From NCBI GenBank assembly GCA_030598125.1, contig JAUVQN010000027.1, positions 1 to 11,116 on the forward strand: a stretch of DNA of 11,116 nucleotides, given 5' to 3'. Shown piece by piece: positions 1 through 4,601 of this stretch. This DNA is from Coriobacteriia bacterium. GTDB taxonomy: Bacteria; Actinomycetota; Coriobacteriia; Anaerosomatales; JAUVQN01. A program made the translations under genes and the position numbers. How positions within the stretch are numbered: position 1 is the first letter of the stretch; each line of letters starts with the position of its first letter. Below the pieces are notes generated by a model. That model was not told the DNA's origin. It searched no databases and worked only from the letters and a program-made list of their open reading frames with translations.

Positions 1-498
1 GGCAGGCTCGTGGTGGACGCACATCTGCGCACGTCCGATCCGCACGTCTGGGTCGGAGGCGACGCAGCCGGTGGTCCGCAGTTCACCCCCGTGGCCTCCC
101 AGAACGGCCGCCAGATCGCCGCTGCGATCCTGGGCCACGGGCTGCCCGAGCCCGACTACTCCTACATCCCCTATGCCTGCTTCACGTCGCCGCAGCTCGC
201 GGCCGTCGGCATGAGCGAGGACGAGGCGCAGGCCCAGGGCGTCGAGTATCGCGTGGCCCGAGCAACACCCGAGTACGTGGGCGCAGCCATCATCGGAGAC
301 GAGCGGAGAGGGGTGGTGAAGGTCGTCATCGATCCGGACGGTCTCATGCTCGGCGCGCAGATCGCCGGCCACGAGGCATCGGAGCTCATCTACGGCTACG
401 CCGTGGGCGTCCGCCTCGGCGCTTCGGTACACGACCTCGCCGACGTGCTGCCCATCCACCCCTCGTACAGCGAGGTCCTCAACTGGGCGATCTCCTGA
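1..498 (+). CDS. Pyridine nucleotide-disulfide oxidoreductase, C-terminal part (5' truncated by window edge)
   Basis: The frame is open from the first base, so this is the 3' part of a longer gene (full members are about 450-480 residues; 165 are visible). Numbering from base 1, residues 11-21 form the second FAD-binding motif (T-S-D-P-H-V-W-V-G-G-D), followed by the PQFTPVASQNGR helix. The dimerisation domain starts near residue 54 (YACFTSPQLAAVG). At the C-terminus, HPSYSE (His153, Glu158, bases 457-474) is the His-Glu dyad that serves thiol/disulfide reductases such as dihydrolipoamide dehydrogenase and glutathione reductase. Mercuric reductases have Tyr in place of this His and end in a Cys pair; neither is seen here. 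Overall wording resembles the MerA/Lpd-like branch. The substrate cannot be named because the redox CxxxxC lies upstream. It stands alone, 147 bp before the next gene. Confidence 0.9.
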   Translation, partial: GRLVVDAHLRTSDPHVWVGGDAAGGPQFTPVASQNGRQIAAAILGHGLPEPDYSYIPYACFTSPQLAAVGMSEDEAQAQGVEYRVARATPEYVGAAIIGDERRGVVKVVIDPDGLMLGAQIAGHEASELIYGYAVGVRLGASVHDLADVLPIHPSYSEVLNWAIS

Positions 499-518
499 CC
501 TCGGTCCTGCGTGCGACA

Positions 519-548
519 GGCCGCCCGTAGTGCCGGTCCTGGGCGGTC
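519..548 (+). terminator. Possible hairpin downstream of the oxidoreductase gene
   Basis: GGCCGCCC (519-526) can pair with GGGCGGTC (541-548), 8 bp with one G-U pair and a 14-nt loop, starting about 20 nt after the stop codon. There is no T-tract, so intrinsic termination is doubtful. The rest of 499-645 shows no gene. Confidence 0.25.
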
Positions 549-645
549 GGATCGGGCCGAGACCGGAGAGCGCGTCGGACCCAGGCTCGATACGGTGGTC
601 GCCTGAAAGCGGAAGAGGGTCTCGAGACGAAAGAAGGGTGACGAC

Positions 646-1182
646 GTGACAGATGCACACGCTGGGGAAGGGCTGTCTTCCGATCAGGTGGAAGCGATCG
701 CCAAGGAAGCCTATGTCTTCACCTTCCCGTTGGTCATGAACTACCGGATGATGTGCATCCAAGCGATCGACTCCTCGTCGAAGTCATACGCCGGCGGATT
801 CGGCAAGTGGCTGAATCTCGGGACCGCGTCGCCACAGGACACGGACGTCGTCACGCCGAACAACGACACGCCGTACTCGTGGGCATGGGCGGACCTGCGT
901 ACGGAACCATGGGTTCTGACCATGCCGAAGATCGACGCGAAACGCTTCTACACGAGCCAGTGGGACGATCTGTGGGGTTTCGTACCCGACAACCCGGGGT
1001 CGGTCGAGGACGGCAACGACGGCGAGAAGATCCTGCTGGCGGCTCCGGGGTGGAAGGGCGATCTCCCCGATGGCGTCAAGCGTGTGATCCAAGGTGAATC
1101 GGAGTTTCTCGGAACGTTGACTCGCACGCAGATGATCGATCCTTCCGATCTGCCCAATGTCAAGAAGATCCAGGGTGCGTAA
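646..1182 (+). CDS. DUF1254 domain, N-terminal half of interrupted gene
   Basis: This 178-residue frame starts at GTG 646; AGAAGGG ends 7 nt upstream and is a plausible ribosome-binding site. It covers the DUF1254 domain: an N-terminal helix (EAYVFTFPLVMNYRMM, residues 22-36), then the hallmark NNDTPYSWAWADLR (72-85) and the strand-rich LTMPKIDAKRFYTSQWDDLWG (91-111, matching the family pattern of 'vPxxxxRyYxxqxxD'). It ends at TAA after KKIQGA, within the linker before DUF1214, so as it stands the product would lack the second domain. Its catalytic or binding role is unknown. Confidence is high for family, moderate that the short product is made. Confidence 0.75.
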   Translation: MTDAHAGEGLSSDQVEAIAKEAYVFTFPLVMNYRMMCIQAIDSSSKSYAGGFGKWLNLGTASPQDTDVVTPNNDTPYSWAWADLRTEPWVLTMPKIDAKRFYTSQWDDLWGFVPDNPGSVEDGNDGEKILLAAPGWKGDLPDGVKRVIQGESEFLGTLTRTQMIDPSDLPNVKKIQGA

Positions 1183-1233
1183 GGTCTCGAGCCGCTCAGC
1201 ACCTTCCTGGGTACACCGGCACCAGACGCGGCG

Positions 1234-1974
1234 ATGCCCGTGTCGTGGATGCCGTGGCAAGACGGTGCAGAGACCACCGAGGACTTCTGGGCGTATGCGA
1301 ACTTCATGCTCGGCTTCACCGAACCGAATCCGATCGACAAGCCGACGTTGGACAAGATCGCACGGATCGGTATCGGAGCAGGGAAGACCTGGAACTCGGC
1401 GTCTCAGAACAAGGACTTCAGGAAAGGGATGCAGGCGGGACTGGAGGAGGCTCGTGCAGCCCTGAAGAAGCAGTCAGAGGGCGCACCCGATCCCAGCCTG
1501 TTCTTCCGTTCAAGAGAAGAGTCCAAGGACGACTACGACGATCGTGCCCTCGGCGTGTACATGGGGCAGTGGGGGAATGTGAGCGCCCAATCGGTGTACT
1601 TCCCTGTCGCTAAGGATGAGAAGGGTGACCTTCTCGACGGCAGCAAGGGGAACTACTCAGTCACGTTCGCAGCCGATCAGATACCGCCGGTCGAGTACTT
1701 CTGGTCCTGGACGATGTACAGACTGCCGCAGCGGTCGCTCGTCGAGAACCCGATCGACCGATATGCCTTGGGCAGTGCCTCCCCGCAGCTCACAAAGGCC
1801 GGCGACGGTTCGATCAGGATCTCTTTCCAAGCCCAATCTCCCGGCAAGGACAAGGAGGGGAACTGGCTGCCGGCGCCCGACGGGCCGTTCTGGCTGGTGA
1901 TGCGCGCGTACGGACCAGGCAGAGCCATCCTGGACAAGACATGGAAGCTGCCGCCCGTCACCCGAACACAGTAG
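1234..1974 (+). CDS. DUF1214 domain, C-terminal half of interrupted gene
   Basis: The frame is the same as the upstream half. From ATG 1234 it gives 246 residues ending in the DUF1214 domain: NYSVTFAADQIPPVEYFWSW near residues 146-165, and the family ending NWLPAPDGPFWLVMRAYGP followed by W-K-L-P-P-V. No Shine-Dalgarno sequence is visible before ATG 1234 (the preceding bases are GCACCAGACGCGGCG), so independent translation is doubtful. It would more naturally be made only by readthrough of the TAA or if the stop is an error. The next gene is convergent, with a hairpin-forming spacer between. Confidence 0.7.
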   Translation: MPVSWMPWQDGAETTEDFWAYANFMLGFTEPNPIDKPTLDKIARIGIGAGKTWNSASQNKDFRKGMQAGLEEARAALKKQSEGAPDPSLFFRSREESKDDYDDRALGVYMGQWGNVSAQSVYFPVAKDEKGDLLDGSKGNYSVTFAADQIPPVEYFWSWTMYRLPQRSLVENPIDRYALGSASPQLTKAGDGSIRISFQAQSPGKDKEGNWLPAPDGPFWLVMRAYGPGRAILDKTWKLPPVTRTQ

Positions 1975-2013
1975 GTCGCTGCCTGGGCTCAGATCGCTGG
2001 AGCCTCGCACCTG

Positions 2014-2054
2014 GCGTCGTGGGCGTCGCCCCTCTCAAGCGACGACAACGACGC
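2014..2054. terminator. Nested hairpin between convergent genes
   Basis: GCGTCGT (2014-2020) pairs perfectly with ACGACGC (2048-2054). Inside, CGTCGC (2024-2029) pairs with GCGACG (2039-2044), leaving a 3x3 internal loop and a 9-nt apical loop. It lies 40 nt after the DUF1214 stop, in the 187-bp spacer between two convergent genes, where a bidirectional terminator would be expected. There is no T-tract on either strand, so the assignment rests on position and pairing only. Confidence 0.35.
2021..2036. repeat. 16-bp direct repeat, copy 1
   Basis: GGGCGTCGCCCCTCTC occurs here and again, identically and in the same orientation, at 2691-2706. Both copies are non-coding and flank the DUF7144-like gene. 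The core GGGCGTCGCCC is itself a near-palindrome. Confidence 0.5.
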
Positions 2055-2161
2055 GAGCCGAGGTATTGGCCCACCGATTGACGCGCTCGACCGGCCTGGG
2101 AGTCTCTACACGTGTCCTCGCCGGATCCATCGAACAACATGGCCCGCGCCCGCGTACCGGC

Positions 2162-2542
2162 CTAGGAGAACTGTTCTTTCTCCGAGGCCAGACCATAGAT
2201 CACGAGCACGTAGATGATGATCATCGTGAGACCGATGACCGGCAGATACAACATGTCGAAGAACCAGAACACGGCCATGATGATCGCCCAGGCGATCCCG
2301 AGCACGCGTCCCCAGCCGGCACGAGACCAGATGCCGTAGCACAACACGAGCTCGATCGCCCCACCGATGATCCACGCCCAGCCGAGCGCCTGGATCTCGT
2401 CCGCCAGGAAGCTCGCTCCTTCGGGGAAGTACCCGGCGCGGATGAGCGCCGCGGCTCCGAACGCGAGGTTCGCCACGCCCGCGAGAAAGAAGATGAGCCA
2501 GCTGAACATGACCCAACCCGAGTACTGCTTGGTGTCCGCCAT
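2162..2542 (-). CDS. Four-helix membrane protein, DUF7144-like
   Basis: The product is 126 residues with four predicted membrane helices: about 11-33, 51-72, 77-95 and 99-119. The pattern of GW near the start, a second helix beginning at GWAWIIGGAIE, an R-x-L-G-I-A-W third helix and a final helix ending in DVLVIYGL-like sequence (here IYVLVIYGLAS) matches my recollection of the DUF7144 family, common in Actinomycetota and of unknown function. ATG 2542 is chosen because GGAGG lies 6 nt upstream; the open frame extends 93 codons further upstream, but that part is Arg-rich and has no ribosome-binding site. A perfect dyad sits 26-47 nt before the start. The gene is convergent with the DUF1254/DUF1214 gene and appears to be transcribed alone. 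Confidence 0.82.
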   Translation of the reverse strand: MADTKQYSGWVMFSWLIFFLAGVANLAFGAAALIRAGYFPEGASFLADEIQALGWAWIIGGAIELVLCYGIWSRAGWGRVLGIAWAIIMAVFWFFDMLYLPVIGLTMIIIYVLVIYGLASEKEQFS

Positions 2543-2567
2543 TCGATCCCTCCGCTTCCGAACGCCC

Positions 2568-2589
2568 ATACGTGCGCTACTGCACGTAT
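2568..2589 (-). promoter_or_regulatory. Perfect 8-bp dyad upstream of the DUF7144-like gene
   Basis: ATACGTGC (2568-2575) and GCACGTAT (2582-2589) are exact inverted repeats with a 6-bp spacer, ending 26 bp from the ATG at 2542. The distal arm overlaps GGGTATACG on the minus strand, which could serve as a -10 region. This geometry suits a repressor or activator site, or a 5'-leader hairpin. No convincing -35 was found, so the promoter itself is uncertain. Confidence 0.45.
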
Positions 2590-2690
2590 ACCCGAACGCG
2601 CCCACCGGTACCACGCGGGCGATGATGGCGGCCGAACGGGCCGGACCTCTCGCTAGGGCAGCACGGCGACGACGTGGCGGCTCGTGCAGA

Positions 2691-2706
2691 GGGCGTCGCC
2701 CCTCTC
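2691..2706. repeat. 16-bp direct repeat, copy 2
   Basis: This is the second exact copy of the 16-bp sequence at 2021-2036. Here the flanking bases extend it into a small hairpin, with AGAGGG (2688-2693) able to pair with CCCTCT (2700-2705). Confidence 0.5.
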
Positions 2707-2798
2707 GGACACGAGCGCGGGTTCGTCCGATCCACCTGAGACAGGGTCGAGCCGCGTTCGTGCCGTGAAGCCCGGCTACGCCTGCCACCCGCGTACAA

Positions 2799-2835
2799 CG
2801 AAGGGCCCCGGCGCGATCCACCCGAGGCCCCTTCG
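2799..2835 (-). terminator. Likely terminator of the 60-residue membrane protein gene
   Basis: CGAAG+GGCC+CGG (2799-2811) pairs with CCG+GGCC+CTTCG (2822-2835), 12 bp with one mismatch and one bulged C. It begins about 19 nt after the stop codon of the small minus-strand gene. The minus-strand tail TTGT is weak, so efficiency is uncertain. Confidence 0.5.
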
Positions 2836-2854
2836 GTACGTCGTGTCCGTCGCC

Positions 2855-3037
2855 CTACCGGCTGTCGAGCGACACCCACGCATCGAGCGGACGCCGTCCG
2901 TTCCGTCGCGTAGGGGTCGCCTCCACGACAGCGCGCTCGGCACGCCTTCGCCATGCGACCATCACCGTGAGCAAGAGCACACACGGAAGGGACACGACCG
3001 TGAGTATCTCAGCGGGACTGACTCCGTACGACTCCAC
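2855..3037 (-). CDS. Small single-pass membrane protein, 60 aa
   Basis: I do not recognise this protein. GTG 3037 is chosen because GGGGAGAGG lies about 6 nt upstream, a good ribosome-binding site; an upstream ATG at 3091 in the same frame lacks one and lies inside a leader hairpin. Residues 10-29 (EILTVVSLPCVLLLTVMVAW) form one hydrophobic helix, followed at once by RRR and a basic tail of about 30 residues, which predicts the N-terminus outside and the C-terminus in the cytoplasm. By eye about three quarters of third codon positions are G or C, somewhat lower than the neighbouring genes. A terminator-like hairpin follows the stop, and a possible promoter and two inverted repeats precede it, so it looks like a complete small transcription unit. 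Confidence 0.6.
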   Translation of the reverse strand: MESYGVSPAEILTVVSLPCVLLLTVMVAWRRRAERAVVEATPTRRNGRRPLDAWVSLDSR

Positions 3038-3061
3038 AGCACACCTCTCCCCGTTGTCTCG

Positions 3062-3092
3062 GGTGCGCGTGGGATACGAGAACCCACGCACC
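3062..3092 (-). promoter_or_regulatory. Leader hairpin before the 60-aa gene
   Basis: GGTGC+GTGGG (3062-3073, with a 2-nt GC bulge) pairs with CCCAC+GCACC (3083-3092) around a 9-nt loop. It lies 25 nt upstream of the GTG start, between the putative promoter and the ribosome-binding site, and so could be a structured 5' leader or an operator. Confidence 0.4.
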
Positions 3093-3111
3093 GCCTGCCT
3101 GCAACCGCCTG

Positions 3112-3142
3112 AACATAGCTAATTGTGCCACATCCGTGTGAA
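3112..3142 (-). promoter_or_regulatory. Possible promoter for the 60-aa gene
   Basis: On the minus strand, TTCACA (3137-3142, five of six bases of the -35 consensus) is followed after 19 bp by TATGTT (3112-3117). TAGCTA (3116-3121) would be the alternative -10 with a 15-bp spacer. This is the only AT-rich island in the region and lies between the tRNA-Val terminator and the small gene. The spacing is not ideal. Confidence 0.4.
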
Positions 3143-3159
3143 GAACGCACGAACGGATG
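3131..3159. repeat. Inverted repeat overlapping the -35 region
   Basis: CATCCGT (3131-3137) pairs with ACGGATG (3153-3159). Pairing continues with GTG (3138-3140) and CAC (3148-3150) after a 2-nt bulge. It lies just past the tRNA-Val terminator and overlaps the -35-like hexamer, so it could be an operator or a second hairpin limiting readthrough from the tRNA. Confidence 0.4.
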
Positions 3160-3160
3160 C

Positions 3161-3190
3161 GAAAGGCCCCGGCATCTGCGCCGGGGCCTC
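3161..3190 (-). terminator. Rho-independent terminator of tRNA-Val
   Basis: A perfect 10-bp stem (3164-3173 with 3180-3189: AGGCCCCGGC/GCCGGGGCCT) with a 6-nt loop is followed on the minus strand by TTTC. It begins 11 nt after the tRNA 3' end, the expected position for a tRNA terminator. Confidence 0.85.
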
Positions 3191-3200
3191 GTGGTCGCGA

Positions 3201-3275
3201 TGGTGGGCGATACTGGATTTGAACCAGTGACTTCTACCGTGTGAAGGTAGCACTCTCCCACTGAGTTAATCGCCC
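3201..3275 (-). tRNA. tRNA-Val (anticodon CAC)
   Basis: A complete 75-nt cloverleaf: acceptor GGGCGAT/ATCGCCC, D-stem ACTC/GAGT with GG in the loop, anticodon stem CTACC/GGTAG with loop TTCACAC (anticodon CAC, reading GUG), T-stem ACTGG/CCAGT with loop TTCAAAT, discriminator A and an encoded CCA. All stems are fully paired. It lies downstream of the nucleotide-sugar operon on the same strand and is followed by its own terminator. Confidence 0.97.
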
Positions 3276-3308
3276 GTGCAGCTCCCGACCAGGTCGAGGG
3301 CGCCGACT

Positions 3309-3317
3309 ATCTTATCA
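3309..3317 (-). promoter_or_regulatory. Candidate extended -10 for tRNA-Val
   Basis: TGATAAGAT on the minus strand fits an extended -10 (TGn followed by TAAGAT), 33 nt before the tRNA 5' end. Its TGA is also the stop codon of the upstream gene. No good -35 was seen (TTCCAC at a 16-bp spacing is weak), so the tRNA may alternatively be transcribed by readthrough from the operon. Confidence 0.4.
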
Positions 3318-3608
3318 CGGCCCCGTGGCTGTGGAAGGGGTACCGGCAGGCGCGTCAGCGCTGGTAGCGGGGATGCTCGAAGTCGTGGCCGGCACGCTGC
3401 CCGTCGCCGGGGTCGCGGAGTCCCCCGCCGGTTCCGTGGGGCCGAGCGCCGGCCCGACCATCGCGGGGTCCGTGTCGACCCACGACGCGAACGCGATCGT
3501 CGCCGCCACGAGCGCGAGGACGACCAGCAGCATCATCCACGCGGGTGCGCGAGTGGCCCGTGGCTCAGGCGGCTCGTCCGTGCTCTTCGCGGCGTCAGGC
3601 GTACCCAT
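3315..3608 (-). CDS. Single-pass membrane protein with T/P/S/A-rich tail, 97 aa
   Basis: I recognise no family. An acidic, Pro-rich N-terminus (residues 1-20) is followed by one membrane helix (about 23-42, WMMLLVVLALVAATIAFASW) and then a 55-residue low-complexity tail built of Ala, Thr, Pro and Ser, typical of surface-exposed, possibly glycosylated or wall-spanning segments. ATG 3608 is chosen because AGGAG lies 8 nt upstream, inside the last codons of galE; the two genes overlap by 14 nt in different frames, implying translational coupling. It is the last gene of the amidase-manC-wecB-galE operon, so an envelope role is likely but unproven. A longer reading extending upstream inside galE is a shadow frame. 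Confidence 0.65.
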   Translation of the reverse strand: MGTPDAAKSTDEPPEPRATRAPAWMMLLVVLALVAATIAFASWVDTDPAMVGPALGPTEPAGDSATPATGSVPATTSSIPATSADAPAGTPSTATGP

Positions 3609-4572
3609 CGGGGTGCTCCTGCCTCCACGCCCACGCGTCAGACACCATCTGCTCGAGGCCGGCTCGTGCCTCCCACTCGAGCTCTTCCCTCGCTCGACCG
3701 TTCGATGCGAGCAGCACGGCGGGGTCGCCCTGCCTGCGCGGTCCGATCTCGACCTCGACATCCCGACCGGTCACCCTCGCGCACGCGCTCACGACCTCGA
3801 GGTTCGAGAAACCCTCCCCGCTGCCCAGATTGAAGACGCCTCCCTGGCCACCCCCCGCGACGCGCTCGAGCGCGAGCTCGTGCGCTCTGGCCAGATCCAC
3901 GACGTGGATGTAGTCGCGAACGCACGTCCCGTCGGGGGTCTCGTAGTCGCCACCGTAGACCTCGAAGCTCTCGCGGCCAGACGCCATCGCGTCCAGGATC
4001 CGCGGCACGACATGCGTCTCCGGCTCGTGTGCCTCGCCGAGCGACCCGTCGGGCCATGCTCCTGCGACGTTGAAGTACCTCAGACGCACGGCTCTGAACC
4101 CGTACGCCTCTTTGAACCACTCGAGCACGTCTTCGAAGTGCAGCTTCGAGGCACCGTACGCGTTCACCGGCGCGCGAGGATGGTCCTCGTCGATCGGGAC
4201 GGACTCGGGCTCTCCGTACACTGCGGCGGTCGAGGAGAAGACGATCACGCCGACCTCGCGTCCCCGCATCGTCTCGAGCATGCGGAGCGGACGGCACGCG
4301 TTGACGTCGAAGTAGCGACCGGGCTCGCGCATGGACTCCGCCACCTCGATCAGGCCGGCGCAGTGCAGGACGGCGTCGCATCCCTCGAGTGCATCGGTGA
4401 CGGCGGCCACGTCTCCGACGTCGCCGACGACGAGCCGTGCGCGCTCGTCCACCGCCTCTCGATGCCCACGCTCCAGCGTGTCGAGGATCGTCGTGTCGTG
4501 TCCGGCGTCCAGCAGATGTCGCACGCTGACACTGCCGATGTACCCGGCGCCGCCGGTAACGAGGAACCTCAT
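3595..4572 (-). CDS. galE: UDP-glucose 4-epimerase family protein
   Basis: The product is a 325-residue extended short-chain dehydrogenase/reductase that interconverts UDP-glucose and UDP-galactose (or the GlcNAc/GalNAc pair) using bound NAD+. Visible marks are the NAD-binding TGGAGYIGS (residues 6-14), D51 in VVGDVGD, FSSTAAVYG (112-120) carrying the active-site Ser/Thr, the YGASK catalytic YxxxK (Tyr139, Lys143), RYFNVAGA (165-172) and the substrate-loop segment CVRDYIHVVDLARAH (217-231). Length matches bacterial GalE (about 325-340). ATG 4572 is chosen over the longer frame because it begins exactly at the Rossmann strand, with AGGGGAGAG close upstream. It lies 29 nt after wecB. Substrate preference cannot be read from sequence alone; related 4-epimerases remain possible. 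Confidence 0.92.
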   Translation of the reverse strand: MRFLVTGGAGYIGSVSVRHLLDAGHDTTILDTLERGHREAVDERARLVVGDVGDVAAVTDALEGCDAVLHCAGLIEVAESMREPGRYFDVNACRPLRMLETMRGREVGVIVFSSTAAVYGEPESVPIDEDHPRAPVNAYGASKLHFEDVLEWFKEAYGFRAVRLRYFNVAGAWPDGSLGEAHEPETHVVPRILDAMASGRESFEVYGGDYETPDGTCVRDYIHVVDLARAHELALERVAGGGQGGVFNLGSGEGFSNLEVVSACARVTGRDVEVEIGPRRQGDPAVLLASNGRAREELEWEARAGLEQMVSDAWAWRQEHPDGYA

Positions 4573-4601
4573 GCGAACGCTCTCCCCTAGTCCCGCACCG
4601 G

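Larger units (their letters stand above)
646..1974 (+). pseudogene. DUF1254/DUF1214 protein gene interrupted by one in-frame TAA
   Basis: Bases 646-1974 are one continuous frame of 443 codons, broken only by TAA at 1180-1182. The 17 codons between that stop and the next ATG (1234) still read as protein: G-L-E-P-L-S-T-F-L-G-T-P continues the family segment that normally reads like 'Y-x-L-x-P-L-S-x-F-L-G'. The stop sits where that family usually has Tyr, so TAC or TAT to TAA is the simplest explanation. Restored, the protein is 442 residues, full length for the two-domain family, whose members are widespread but poorly understood. No frameshift or second stop is present, so decay is recent, or the stop is an assembly/base-call error, or it is read through. 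No signal peptide is visible, although many relatives are exported. Confidence 0.8.
2543..2854. other. 312-bp stretch without a convincing gene
   Basis: Frames here are open on both strands, but they are Arg/Pro/Ala-rich, lack ribosome-binding sites and resemble no family I know. The stretch does hold the dyad at 2568-2589, a copy of a 16-bp repeat at 2691-2706 (first copy 2021-2036) with a short hairpin AGAGGG/CCCTCT around it, and a terminator-like hairpin at 2799-2835. Confidence 0.6.

Noticed and set aside
1180..1182. Recoding of the stop as selenocysteine or pyrrolysine, or a programmed frameshift
   Set aside because: The codon is TAA, not TGA or TAG, the frame is unchanged on both sides, and no slippery heptamer is present at the site.
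2066..2656. Plus-strand open frame of 196 codons
   Set aside because: It is antisense to the DUF7144-like gene, rich in His/Asp/Arg, and without a start signal. The minus-strand gene has four clear membrane helices and GGAGG.
1975..3200. CRISPR array, insertion sequence or phage remnant in the gene-poor region
   Set aside because: There are no regularly spaced repeats, no transposase or integrase motifs and no target-site duplications; only one 16-bp repeat pair and local hairpins are present.
3161..3275. tRNA-Val as an attachment site for an integrated element
   Set aside because: No integrase gene lies beside it and no second copy of the tRNA 3' end was seen in the window.
3325..4590. Plus-strand open frame of 421 codons opposite galE
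   Set aside because: It is a mirror frame of galE and the T/P/S-rich gene, with no domain or ribosome-binding site.
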